Positions 12,726 to 24,152 of a stretch of DNA of 64,000 nt are shown here, one piece after another. The position numbers and the translations under genes are program-made. The stretch's first letter is position 1. Every line of letters starts with the position of its first letter. The notes under the pieces were generated by a model. The model saw only the letters and a program-made list of their open reading frames with translations. It was not told the origin of the DNA and did no database searches. The stretch comes from Anopheles merus. Lineage: Eukaryota > Arthropoda > Insecta > Diptera > Culicidae. The DNA lies in NCBI RefSeq assembly GCF_017562075.2, contig NC_054085.1, positions 16,099,818 to 16,163,817 on the forward strand, given 5' to 3'.

Positions 12726-13699
12726 TAGAGTAACTGTACCTGTATTTGGCAATGTAACTGTTTTCGGCAGGGTAACTAAAACGTGTAATTACGTAAAAAC
12801 GCGTTGGAATTGGTCTCAACACATATTTTTTACATATAGTTATGCTCATTTGTTATTCATATACGAAGTTTCACATCATTTCCTTGCATATTGATCAAAA
12901 TATCAAACAAAATGTGCCGTGTTCAACATGTTTCGGCAGAGTTGCTGGCAGCCAATAGTTCGACAGGTTTCATTATTAAGAGAACCAGAGCACTAACACA
13001 ATTAAAGTGTGGTTTTTATGAAAGATTCTATGGTTTTAGAAATTATTCTAGTCTGGTTGAAATTTTAAAATCACGAAAAACTAGCAATCATTCACTTTAA
13101 ATGTTGCCGAAAATAGGTACACGGTAAATGTTGATTTTTGACAGAAAACTGCTGTGGGCGCCTGCTGAATCTTGAAACAAAAACACACTTTTAATTTTGC
13201 TGAATAATAATTTAAAACTTGATCAGAACTTTACAATGCGTGTGTCGAAACATAAAGCAATATTTTTTGTATCAAATATCACCAATTTCACTGTAAATAA
13301 TCCAATCACTTAAGAGAAAAATAATAATTTGTGAGTCAGTCGGAGCCGTACTCTGCAGCCGCCAGACTGTCTCTTTTCTTCAACGCCTACTTAGTTTGCA
13401 ACTCACATCAAAGCGACACTAAAAATTGCCCTCAATATGACCAAAATGGACACCACAAAATTAATAATTTAAGTACTTTTCAACACCAATCTTAGGAAAG
13501 TGAGAGTGTAAAACTGTTTTGAACATTTTTGTATACCTATTTGCATTAATTAAAACATTTTCCGACCTGTATTCGCGTTGCCGAAAATAGGACCACAGCC
13601 TGCCGGAAATAGGACCAAGCTGCCGAAAATAGGAACAAAAACAGCGATTGCATTTACATGAATATATCTAAAAAATATTGTTCGAACTCACTGGTTGAA

Positions 13700-14134
13700 C
13701 CACCGACAAACCGACGTGACACTTCGAACAAAATGAGCTTCAAAAGTTGTCTCCTTATTTCAAATGAAAATACGTTAAACACTAGCGCCATCTCTATAAT
13801 GATTCGCTTACTACACTGACACGGAGAAGAAACTGCTAAATCCCCTTTTTGTTTTTCTTCGCAAATTCCAATGCGTATTGTTTTATGTACTTCTCACATC
13901 TTTTACATTGATTTGGAAACTTATAAAATGATGTTCCCGGGTGTTTTTTCCAACAATACTTACAAAATCTTGCCTCACACTTCCTTCGCCATTTGTATTT
14001 AAAAAAGTTGTTTACATCGAAGCAGCAGTGAACAGAGCTTACTTTGACACAAGGCTGTTCGCCTCACTGGTAAATGACAGTACTTTCGTGTGGGACACTT
14101 TTGTAACGCCAGTGTCATGTCGGTTTGTCGGTGG
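13700..14134. mobile_element. Nested 435-bp inverted-repeat element
   Basis: The left end CCACCGACAAACCGACGTGA is matched by the reverse complement of the right end, CCACCGACAAACCGACATGA, with the similarity continuing through ACACT. A 5-bp direct repeat TTGAA flanks both sides (13695-13699 and 14135-14139). No transposase frame inside. It lies within the larger inverted-repeat element and so inserted later. A 5-bp duplication fits more than one superfamily, so no name is given. Confidence 0.7.
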
Positions 14135-14274
14135 TTGAACTTCGATTTCCAGCCAATTATTAAATATGTGCGTTTTAGTTGGCACATTGTTCCATACAAA
14201 AAAATTATGAATTTTTTCTTGGCATGCCATGAGATTTTTGTGAATTTTTCTTAAACCGGGTTTTCCCATACAAA

Positions 14275-14333
14275 CGCATGCTTTTTAATTGAACTGTCAG
14301 CCATCTATCGAGCGTTTAACTAAAAAGCATGCC
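14275..14333. repeat. Imperfect hairpin, GCATGCTTTTTA arms
   Basis: GCATGCTTTTTA (about 14275) is followed about 45 bases later by its reverse complement TAAAAAGCATGC (about 14321). It lies in the right part of the inverted-repeat element and is probably part of that element. Confidence 0.55.
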
Positions 14334-14732
14334 AACTAAATAGCGTTCAACTATTGAATTCTGACTGTACATTTAAATCGGCAAATAAAAATAGCACACC
14401 ATAATACGATAGTTGATCGTTTAAAATAATGTCATGACTTTCATGAAAAATAATAAAAATTGTAAGTGTACAAGCTGTTTTAGTGAAACTGCTGCACTAA
14501 CCTGCCCAATACTGGTACATTTACCCTGCTATAAAATTTAGTATGGTTTTTTATTAGTTTTAAGAAAATTGGCGTATTGTTTATTATTGTACGTTGTGCT
14601 ACATCTTACGAGATATTACGATGTCATGCATGATAAAGTGTGTTAGTCTGAATGAAGTTTCTGTATTCGATACTTCGTGTTTGTAGTATCCATTTGAATA
14701 TTTTTTTTTAAAGATCTGCTAGAGTCGCCCGA

Positions 14733-14807
14733 ATGCAACTGAGAAACGAACTCACGACCTGCGATTCGCACGATCAAACACTTTACCACCGTGCCATGGA
14801 AGGCTTG
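14733..14807 (-). other. tRNA-like sequence (tRNA pseudogene or SINE head)
   Basis: On the minus strand the sequence contains TGGCACGGTGG, resembling a tRNA A box, and about 33 bases downstream GGTCGTGAGTTCGTTTC, resembling the B box / T-arm (a true tRNA would normally have GTTCGATTC). I could not fold a 7-bp acceptor stem, so it is not called a functional tRNA. It is more likely a decayed tRNA copy or the head of a tRNA-derived SINE. Confidence 0.45.
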
Positions 14808-15599
14808 ACTTTCCTATTCGCTTAAGTTTGACCTGTTTCAATTACAATTCACCCCACAATGTCACAAACAATCCATTGTGCCTCAGTGTCAGCTAATCAA
14901 GTGCATCAAATTGAAAGCGGAAAAGTAAAAAAAAAAGAAAACTCTCATTAGTTTATAACAAAAAAAAGGGGTCAACACTGCTTTATCTATTCCGCAATTT
15001 TTTGCGCCCAAAATTCCACACAGAAACCTCATAAGGAGGCACCGCGTTGAATAATTTCATTCACTGCATTGTTTTACCCATTGCCCATCAAAAGCCATTA
15101 TCAGCAATCAAACAATGTCGATTTCACGCGAAGCAATTAACAATTTCCGTCACTCTGACCGCGTTAGTGCAGGAATCGTGGAAAAAATGGCTCATTTGTC
15201 TCACCCATTGTCCCACCCCGAATTTGCAGTGCCCGCACGCAACGGTCAAGTACGGTCGGGGCATAATCAAACTGAACAATACTCTAAACTTCCCCCCACC
15301 CGTTTCCCGCTCTCTATTGATTAGTGTTTTGATTGCAAAAAAAAGCCGTGCCCGATAATTGCAGCTTCGATGGAATATATGAATTGTGTGGTTCCATAAT
15401 GTTTGCTCCCAAGTTTAGCGCAAAAAAAAAAAAACAAACGAATAGTAAGCGCGAGCCTGAACGAAGAGGGAGCGCAACAGCAACAACCCTCCAAATGAAA
15501 CTAACGATCCTTTCACGACCGGTTTCACCCCCTTCCTTGCGACCCATTCACCCGCATTGCCATTTCGCCGGTATCAAATCGGTATCAATAGGTATAATA

Positions 15600-15690
15600 A
15601 AATAGTGTATGCAAATTTAATAAGCATTATAAGCGAATCTCGTACGAGAAGTAATTAATGGCATTTACGCACATTAATTTCACGCTCGCG
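15600..15690. promoter_or_regulatory. Candidate cis-regulatory cluster (octamer and TAAT motifs)
   Basis: Within 90 bases there is a perfect POU octamer ATGCAAAT (15609-15616), TTAATAAG, a 12-bp palindrome TCTCGTACGAGA (15638-15649), GTAATTAATG and ACATTAATTTCAC. POU and homeodomain proteins bind such motifs in developmental enhancers. That is inference from motif density only; AT-rich sequence produces TAAT by chance. Confidence 0.25.
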
Positions 15691-16145
15691 TAAAAACGTT
15701 TGTTTCAATAGTGTGCGCGGAGCTGGTCGAGCTTTTTAGTACAGCGGACCAACGACCGCACGCCCCTGAAACGCGGCGAATCAGCCGGCATAAATCAGCG
15801 GGCAATTGTGCGACCAATTTGCCACCCAGTGGGAACGGTGAGGGGGGGGGGTGTAACCACCGGTGAGTGCGCACAGAACCGCGTCACCGAAACGGAATCC
15901 GTCATCCGTCAGTTTGTGTGTGTGCGGGGATGGGGACGCGCCGTCTGGGGACTGTCTGTGACTGTGTTGAAATGTATTGGAAACGCGGGCGCGGGCGCGA
16001 TCAAAAGGACCGAGCGTGTGAAGGCACGCGCGTTACTAATTTGTTGAATAATTTATGCACTTTTTAACCTATTGCTCTGGGCCACACCCGATTGGTGGCG
16101 GATCCTTCGCGCTTTATTGACCTGCTCCTGGTGTTGGTGGTGGCA

Positions 16146-16194
16146 GTGTGTGTGTGTGTGAGTGTGTGTGTGTGTGAGTGTGTGTGTGTGTGTG
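16146..16194. repeat. TG microsatellite
   Basis: About 49 bases of (TG)n interrupted twice by AG. Confidence 0.95.
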
Positions 16195-18022
16195 GTACAG
16201 ACCTCACAATGTTTTCGATGTAAATTTAATGGCAAACCCCGAACCGAATCATACACATCAAATAATATTCAAACACATTCAATACAGGGAAGGGGACAGT
16301 ACACTTTCTGGCGGGATAGTATGTTTTACACCTTCCTCGCGTTTTGTATCAGTATTGCTTGGTGCCTGGACTGTCCTAAGTGCTAAAACTGCATGCACAT
16401 GCACACACACACCCTTTAAACAACCATAATGCATCATTCTATTGCGCGAGGGCAATCGCAATCGGTTGCGGAATGTAATCACGAGCCAGAATGCGTGTGT
16501 ACCACGGTGTCACGATGCCATCGCGGTTGACAGTGGCCGTGGCTGGTTTGCTGGAGGCGGGCTTTAGTTTAGTAAGCGAAGCCCAGGCCGAGCTGGCCTA
16601 TCGCGGTTTTGCAGACACATCGGTACGGTTTGGCACACCGAATGTGACCGAATTAGCTCAATTGCATCCAGGGGGCCTAATGGGTGGGATGGGGGAAAGA
16701 GTCCACGCTGTCCCGGTTGGCGGAGGAGCGGACACCCTCGGGGTTGAGCATGATAAATAAATTTGCCATAAACTGCCGCCCGGTGGCGCTTGTGGAGAGT
16801 GGGTTTTGGGGGGGATGAGCGTAAAGGGGAACACTAACGAACGGCTCCCAGTAGCCCTGTACCCAGGATAGGGTACGGGCGTGCTATAGAATTTATAGGT
16901 ACAGGAATCGGGATCGGTGCTTAAATTAAATGCCTTCTTGTGTTCCTGTCCGAAATAACCCGAACCCACCCCTCTCGAAACAGCACGATGATGGGCAGTT
17001 TGGGATTCCGATCCCTTTCTCTCTCTTCCTCTTCCTCTCTTCCTCTCTCCCCCCATTGTCTGTTGTCACTATTTCATTGGGCATGTTTTATTTCGATCGA
17101 GATGTCGTCCCCCCCGATTTGCTCTGGTATTTAGCATCGGTGTGTCCAGTTTTAAGTGGCAAACTGTGGGAAGATACATTGCCGGGTGTAAAAACTGATT
17201 TTAGGTAATGATTTCATATTTATTGCACCCCCCTCGAACATTAGCAGGCGTCGCGTTACAGGCAGTGAGCATCTAATAGGGCGTGCACGATCGATCATTC
17301 GGTGTGCTGCGTTACAATGGTGCGTTGCTAGGGATACAGGTCTAGTAAATGCTTTAAGTGTGTCTGTTTGGTTTCGTTCAAAGCTTCACATTTAAATGCT
17401 AAATGGTTTGATAATGAAGGGACTCAACAACTTATGCGTATAAAGCTCGAATGGAACGATTTTAACGTTGGCTTTTCCTTCGGGCAAAAACTTCATGAAG
17501 AATGAGAAGTTTAAAACCTAACTAAAGCAAGAAGCTACATTAAACATTTTGTTTAGCGAATCAATATTGTATTGATTAGAGTTTTATTTTTTAACTCTTG
17601 AACGTTATGCTCATTAAAGTTTTTTGGTAAAAAAAGAGATTTTCATTGTCAAAAATTAAGAATTAAGAATTCACACACATTGTTAAGTTAACTTTATTCA
17701 TCAGGATTAAACATTCAATGTGCATGAAATGTGCTTGTGCGCTTATACTCATTTCTATCACTGTATTACCTTAACACGAAAAATGTAAACCACTTTTACT
17801 TCGTTAACTTTTTTGATGTTCTTCGAATTCATGTTAATAAGCTTTCAAATAAAATATATTTTTTTTTATCTAAAGAAATCCAAAATCCAAATTTCCATTA
17901 TCAACCACAATCCCCCCTCAAAAAATATGTTAAACGCCATTTAAAATTACAAATGAATATTTGTGTCCCCGCACATCTAATCACCTCCTCCTTCAACCCT
18001 TTGATAAGTACATCTATGGGCT

Positions 18023-18049
18023 TGTGTGTGTGTGTGTGTGTGTGTGTGT
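18023..18049. repeat. TG microsatellite
   Basis: Uninterrupted (TG)13 or so. Confidence 0.95.
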
Positions 18050-21000
18050 ATGCGATGCAACCGTAAAACCTGTACATCAATAAATCATAATTATTGGTAA
18101 TTTCCAATTTGGATTGGATAATCATTATTCATTTCTAATAATTTCACGCTGGAACGCTCGCCATGAAAACGTCGCTTCCGTGGAGGAAGCAGCACCACGG
18201 AAGGTAAAAGGGAGGTTTGCGGTGTGGTTTTATCAATAAATGATAAATGACAACCACCGCTCTGGACATGGTTCCGGGGGCCAGAGGAAGGAGCGTTGTT
18301 GGGAATTAAACGCTCTTCCTGCAACTCCCCCTACAAAATGGTATCCATTGGGTTACAACTGGGCAGCACGGTTCTGTCTTACACCCCGTTTTGGTCCATC
18401 TCGTCAGGCTCGAAGCTTTGTTTGTCTAGTTATTATTAGCATTTTGGGAAAGGAGGTTTTTCAATTTGGACTCCGTAAAGACACAATCACAGGGTTGGGT
18501 TGGAGTTAAGCTTTCGCCCATTTGTGGGGCAGGTTTGACAGATCTCAGGGTCTCACCTGCTAATGACCGGTAGGCCACTAATTTACTCGGCCCCCCGTCC
18601 TAACATCCGACCAACCGACCGGTTAGTAAAGTTTTACCGTTACCGTCTTCCGTCGCCAAAACTAATAAAAGAAATAAAATCAGGGAGTTGAAGGGTCGTT
18701 TTTTTCCTGCTCCATCCATTTGCTCCTCAATTCCATCCTCCTTCAGGAGATTTTTCAGCACACACACACACAGCCACCGACTAAAAGGAGCAAATTTGTC
18801 AACCCCTTGGAAGGAGATTTGGCATGGACGAGAATAAATTCTGAAGATCATCCTGTCCGTTCAGAGGGAGCTAGAGGTTTGCACCGGTTTGCATCAATTC
18901 ATCAACGAGAAGCTAAGGAACGGACGAACGAAGCTGGAGGAGGGAGCTAAATCTGGTTGATTATAAATTTTGCTTTAAACTTTAGTCCCAGGGTGAATAA
19001 ATATTAAAAAAAGAACACTGCCACACAGAGCGGTCAGTCGGTTCCGATCGGTTGCAGCTGAATGGAAAGCGAGCGAATCCTCCATTGATATGGAGGCAGG
19101 GGGCGATACGTGTGTGTGCGTGCGGGGAGTTGTTATATTGTAGGGATTTTTAACTGACCGTTAGAGTCACTATCTCTATTGGTCGAAGTTTGCCCCATGT
19201 TTCGGACCTGAAAGAAGGGGTTTTGGAGGAATAGAGACACAGTGAGAGAGAGAGAATGAGGATCGTGTATAAAATATGACAGTCAAATAAGCTTGAATAA
19301 CTGTGGAACTATGCAGTTTCAGTTGCAGATTTATGTGATTGGGATATGGTACGTTTTTTTTTTGCCTCCACCACCTCTTTATGAGGAGAGCGAGTGTGAC
19401 ACTAAAAAGGGAACATAAAATCGTACCAACCGGATTGGTGGTGGAGATTTTTAACGTTTTACCGCACCACACGAACACCATTTCGATGACGATGATTATA
19501 CGTCCTGCTGCCGCTCGCTGCCTCGCTCGGGCTGCATTTGATTCGGTAGCGATGGCAACGGCGATGATACGAGATGAACGAGCTAAGTACACATGGTTGC
19601 TGCTGTACGTATATTTATTCGTCGTTAGCAATTTGGTGCGAGTGGAAGTAAGCACATCGTACACCGTGCAGTGGTATGCCCGGATTACCTGCCGGACATT
19701 GCATGTCCCTCGAACGGCACGTGCCGGAAATTTACCGACTTTTTCTTGGCACATCCAGTTTATGGCCACACTGCTGTGCTGTGACACATTTTTATGTGTG
19801 CTTTGGAACTCCCGCAGCCTAAAACCTGACTAGGAGCGATCGTGTATGCATGCTGCTTCCTTTGCCTGAGCTTGGTTGGTGCGGCAAGATTTCGGTTTTT
19901 TTTGTTTTCACACATGCCTCAACCATTCCAACCTACCGAATGATTTTACCATGGCGTGGATTTTGCGTGTACGATCTGGGTGTGTGTGTGTGTGTGTTTT
20001 TATTCAAACACGGTGTTTATTTATTGCATCGCTGGCTGGCTAACGTTTAAATCCGTTCCGTGGCGGGCTCCGCTCTGCACACAACACGCTGTTAATCTTG
20101 CTGTCGGACTGTTTCCCCTTTTTTTGTACTGCATTTTTCTTTGCATTGTTGGTTGGCAATTGCTTTGAAGTGGAAAATATTGGCATTGTTTCTGCGGATG
20201 TATCGCTAGCGGTTCGGTGTGACGATCAGTAAAATAGAATACACTTTAGGATGGATGACAGAAGGACATAACACAACAGAAATACTGAGAGAAAGCTAAA
20301 GAGATGAAGAGAGAGAGAATCAAGAACGTTAGTAGAAAAGTACTTTTATGACACTTTTGGCAGACGGTGTTGATGAGGCTCGATCGCACGGTCGGTGTTG
20401 TACTAATCCTGAAACTTACCATAAGACTAAATTTGGTATCTCTCTGTGTTGGATTAAATTATCCAATAAGAATCGCTAACGATTCATCATTATTTCAAGT
20501 AATTAATTGATGAATTTTATGGCTGCAAAAATCCATATTGTGCCGTTTTTTCAACAACAAAAGTCGATCGATCGATTATTTAGGAAATCTCATACATCCG
20601 AATCCGGACAAACACTGCCAAATGGATTGGAATGGAAAGAAAAACAGTTGCCTTTTTATAAATAGTAAATCGTGTATGATATTGTACCAGCAGGATTTAA
20701 ACTGTGTTTTGTTTTTCGAAGGAAAATATTTGTGTATACCTGTGCGCATTCGGCGGGGGCTTTAAATGGTTTCGCGAAATTGAAAAGCCAGCATCATCAA
20801 AAGCTCCTCCCCGCGCTCGTTCTGGTGATGGATTTAAATAAACCATACTTTTGCAGGATTTGCTGTGCACGTGCATGGGGTGTATGCATTCCATAACCGA
20901 AATCCGCCCTGGCGTATGGCATTGTAATAGAGCAAAACACACACACACAAACTCTCTCACAAAAAAGGGCCGGCTTTATCATTTGAGCCTCGGTTGATCA

Positions 21001-21362
21001 TTTGAACGTGAAAGCAATTCAAAAACTATTTGTTCATCGCTGTGTTCCTGTGGAAGGAAATGGAGGGATAGGATATAAAACAAAAAAAAACTGGATCGTG
21101 GAATGCAAAAAAAACGTGCCCGTTTGGCCAGCACGAAATTCCATGCCAACGGCCCTAAGGGTAGCTTTGCTCGGACTTACAGGTTGAAATTCGTTGTTCA
21201 ATTGCATCGTATCGAATTCATGCGCCTGGTTTTAGGTGGTGGTTGTGTCCCCGTTTTTTTGTGATTGTTTGTCCGGCCTCCCAAAGGATCTATCGCCAAT
21301 GCAGCATTTGGGGCCGCTGTTTGGCCCGCTTAGAAATGTCCATGTGCATGAAAATGGGAGAT

Positions 21363-21415
<53 letters not shown>
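21363..21415. repeat. GA microsatellite
   Basis: About 53 bases of (AG)n with one AAAG interruption near the left side. On the plus strand it creates an artificial Arg-Glu run in an open frame. Confidence 0.95.
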
Positions 21416-21418
<3 letters not shown>

Positions 21419-22013
21419 GGAGAAAAAAAACCTACAGTGAAGAGGTATAAATGTGCATAGTTTCACTGGCGATCAATTTACCGAGTGCCCAGCACACAGG
21501 GGATTAGTAGAAAAGAGTCACAAAAGCAGCGGGCAGAGCTTTTGCAGAATATTCGTATCCTACCCCGTGATTTTCCCATTTTGCAGTGGAAATGGAACAG
21601 ACACATACACATACACACCAAAGAAAAAAGGCATTTCCCCCTCAAATCCGGTGCGATTTGGCACGTAAATTTTGCGTTTTGGAAAATGGGTGCAGGGTGG
21701 AATGTTCGGTGTGTTTTTTTTTTCGCCGTGAAGCTACCGGTTTTGGTACAATAAATGTGTTGTCATCGCTACAATCTGCCGGTGGTGCAGTGGAGTTTGG
21801 CTGTATTTCAATTAGGCAGCAACGATTCCCGTGTAATTGTTTATCGCTTAGACGACGTCGAGGACGGCGCGCTTGAGTAACATCTAAAAGGGAAAAGTTT
21901 GCGGGAATGTTTTCTGGGGAGAAACACAGACCCAACAACAAAAGCAAAACAAGGGAATCAAGTGCTGTAGAGAAAAACACGACTCGTTCGGATAAACGGA
22001 TTACGTGTTTGGT

Positions 22014-22031
22014 GCGATAGCATGCTATCGC
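22014..22031. repeat. Perfect 18-bp palindrome
   Basis: GCGATAGCATGCTATCGC equals its own reverse complement. No gene context. Confidence 0.8.
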
Positions 22032-22320
22032 GTGGCCGCAGTTTATTGCATGCCTTGGAAAGTAAGCGTGTTAGCAGAGCTGCTGAGCAAAACGAGACCG
22101 AGCGAATTGATTGATTTTCCTTTGGCGTTATTTATTATTATGGAAGAAAAACGCCTATGCTTTAAGTGCTGTTTGATTGGAAATATGGAATAAATAGGGG
22201 GATAATATTTTCGACTCATTTTACGTTACTTAGTCATAAACAATTGTGCCTTCTTTGGAAGGATGTTTTACCCAGAATACATTGAGTCACGATGTTTGTT
22301 GAGGTAATCATAGACAATGA

Positions 22321-22955
22321 TTTTTTTTTATTCAGGAGGAACGGTCCAAAAAAGCCGTTTTGCTTAAGAATAGAGCATACAAATGTAGTTCATGGCGCTA
22401 CAATCCATATAGGCTGGGAGACATTTCCTTCTATGAGCCATGGAAGGGCACCTTATCCCGGGGTCTTATGAGCGTGGCGAAGGTCTACATCATTCGGATT
22501 TCGAGGTTGTCTATTCCAGTTCAGTGCTCCAAATGACATTGCGGGGGTCTGTATCGTTTGGATTCCAGGCATTTCGTTAGATCCATCCATCAGAAGTGGT
22601 CCGAGTATAGTCCAGTTTAGTGGCCCAAATGACATTGCGAGGGTCTGTATCGTTGCAATCCTTTCCATGCGTGTTCCGAGTGACGTGGTGGGGGTCTGTA
22701 TCGTTCCAGTTATCTAGTAAATCCTTGCAAGAACATCGTTCAAGCAAAGATCTTCTGTCTGCCGTCAATGCCGATTATTCAGCCATACACATTGCACTCA
22801 TTCATTCTTACATTCATGCATACATTCATCCATCAGAAACATACAAGCGATGAACAACATGTAACACATGGACAGACAAGAGGAAATAAGATAGGATGCA
22901 AGATTGCTGTTGCCAACAATGTTGGTAGGCTCACAGACATTTTGCTGAAGGAAAG
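22321..22955 (-). mobile_element. Probable 3' UTR of a LINE, with short tandem repeats
   Basis: This lies downstream (minus strand) of the RNase H remnant that ends at 22956 and is likely its untranslated 3' region. It contains a diverged tandem array in which GGGTCTGTATCGTT or GAGGGTCTGTATCGTT recurs three times (about 22544, 22630 and 22689), the first two copies each preceded by CCAAATGACATTGCG, and a CATTCAT/ACATTCA array at about 22798-22832. The right boundary with unique sequence is not visible. Confidence 0.45.
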
Positions 22956-23560
22956 TCACACAGTTAAGCCGTGATTCCTATAGAAATCGAATATCAGGAA
23001 TTCCCAGTCAGATGTCGCTAATATATCCCGAATCGGAATAGCAGTACATTTTCCCAGTCTTTCGACCGCGTCCAGCAAAGCGGGTCGAGCAGACTCGTAT
23101 TCCACGCAGGATCACAAAAGATGTTCTATGTCGTGGAATCCAAGCCCGCAGCCACATACTATGGAGCCGACCAGTACCTGGAACTATACGCTGGAGATGT
23201 GCACCCAATGCGAAAAGATTAGACCTAAGTCTAGACACCATTCGAATAAACACACGATCGCCAGGGATGTTATGGAACCAAGGCTTCAAGCATACACGAG
23301 GAGTGATTGTATATAGAAACCTTCTGAGTTCATCCGAGACCCACAGATTTTGCCAACGTGTCATGCAAAACACCTGTGGGGCCTGCAAGAACTCATGAGG
23401 AAGGATAGGCCTATCAAAGAAGGACGCTTCTGCAGCTCCCCTTTTGGGATAGGGATAGGCAATGATTTAATATTTGCTGTTTTTCGTTTCTGCCATCCCA
23501 AATCACGATAGCGTATCCTTCTCTTTGTCGCTAATAATCCTTCCGAAAGATCGAACAAAT
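22956..23560 (-). pseudogene. Non-LTR retrotransposon C-terminus (RNase H and CCHC-like tail), dead
   Basis: Minus-strand remnant of the C-terminal end of a LINE polyprotein of the type that carries an RNase H domain. The frame from about 23388 contains RRFLYTITPRVCLKPWFHN and SRLRSNLFALGAHLQRI, a stretch I recognise from the region before the terminal cysteine-histidine motif in such elements. A frameshift follows; in the shifted frame CGCGLGFHDIEHLL (23115-23156) supplies the expected C-x-CG...D-x-x-H pattern, immediately followed by an in-frame TGA (23112-23114). Reading continues to a final stop at 22956-22958. The frameshift and stop make it inactive. The I/R1 group is likely because those clades keep RNase H, but the catalytic part is not seen here. 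It lies just upstream of the SINE cluster. Confidence 0.8.
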
Positions 23561-23736
23561 CTTTGACACAATTCGTTTGAAAACGTACCCACGTGCTATC
23601 AACATTACAATAGGAGATCCCATCCCATCTGGTTTACATATACTATCCGTCCTATTGGCCATGATAAAGCCATCGAGTTTTCTTGTTTGACACTGTTTTC
23701 CGGCTCAGATTTCAATGTGAACAGCATTATTCAAAA

Positions 23737-23795
23737 CTTCCAAGATGCTTTTCAACAGCTGTCATTAATTCTGGCAGCTTGGCTGTTGAAGAAAA
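23737..23795. repeat. Fragment of the TTCAACAGCTG MITE family
   Basis: CCAAGATGCTTTTCAACAGC at about 23738 and GGCTGTTGAAGAAAA about 30 bases on resemble the two ends of the MITEs at 24937 and 44189 with nearly all the interior missing. This is either an internal-deletion copy or a short hairpin that resembles the family. Confidence 0.45.
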
Positions 23796-23908
23796 CCTTT
23801 TGAGATTGTTGAATAATGCCGTTCACATTAGATACAGACCCGGAAAACAGTGTAACGTCTTTCATCTACTCCCAAGGAGCTGAATTATTTGCTGAAGTAA
23901 CTGACAGG

Positions 23909-24113
23909 AGTCGGTCTGGTGGTACAGTCGTCAACTCGTACGACGTAACAACATGCCCGTCATGGCTTCAAGTCCCAAACAGACCGCGCCCCCATACGTA
24001 GGACTGACTGCTATGGTAACAATAAGTCACTGAAAGTCAAGCTCACTTCACTAGTGAGGGTACAAGGCAGGCCTTGACCGACAACGGTTGTTGTTGTGCC
24101 AAAGAAGAAGAAG
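23909..24113 (+). mobile_element. tRNA-derived SINE, full length (SINE200-like)
   Basis: A short interspersed element transcribed by RNA polymerase III from an internal promoter and mobilised by LINE enzymes. The A box region is TGGTACAGTCGTCAAC and the B box region is ATGGCTTCAAGTCCC (one change from the usual GGGTTCAAGCCCC, so the promoter may be weakened). The body continues through CATACGTAGGACTGACT and GGCAGGCCTTGACCGACAAC and ends in a GAA-type tail (about 24101-24113). A perfect 10-bp target duplication AACTGACAGG flanks it (23899-23908 and 24114-24123). The SINE200-like name is from memory of Anopheles repeats and should be checked. Confidence 0.9.
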
Positions 24114-24123
24114 AACTGACAGG

Positions 24124-24152
24124 GACGGTCTCGTGGTACAGTCGTCAATTCA
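24124..24152 (+). mobile_element. Truncated SINE head
   Basis: GACGGTCTCGTGGTACAG followed by TCGTCAATTC is the first 28 or so bases of the same SINE family, starting exactly where the target duplication of the preceding SINE ends. It then departs from the family into unrelated sequence and the LINE fragment. Only the A-box part is kept. Confidence 0.8.

Larger units (their letters stand above)
12726..14526. mobile_element. Inverted-repeat DNA element with repeated TGCCGAAAATAGG motif
   Basis: The left end carries GTACCTGTATTTGGCA (about 12735) and the right end carries, in reverse complement, GTACCAGTATTGGGCA (about 14500-14516). A TA dinucleotide sits at both outer edges (about 12724 and 14525). 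Related motifs recur inside: the CGGCAG-bearing form on the left (about 12762 and 12930) and the opposite orientation TGCCGAAAATAGG on the right (13103, 13580, about 13603 as a variant, 13621). Opposed arrays of a terminal motif are typical of transposase-binding sites. No transposase is present. A shorter element (12726 to about 13125) is an alternative, because 13103 also matches the left end in inverse orientation. Superfamily not assigned. Confidence 0.6.
14808..22320. other. Unique non-coding sequence with microsatellites
   Basis: No supported gene in 7.5 kb. Long opposed open frames (for example minus 19176-19787 and plus 19339-19833) carry no recognisable domain. Notable contents: an octamer/homeodomain-motif cluster at 15600-15690, a TG tract at 16146-16194, a G run at about 15843-15851, a TG tract at 18023-18049, a GA tract at 21363-21415 and an 18-bp palindrome at 22014-22031. 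Confidence 0.6.

Noticed and set aside
19176..19833. Opposed open frames of 203 codons (minus) and 164 codons (plus)
   Set aside because: They overlap antisense to each other and neither shows a recognisable domain or plausible composition.
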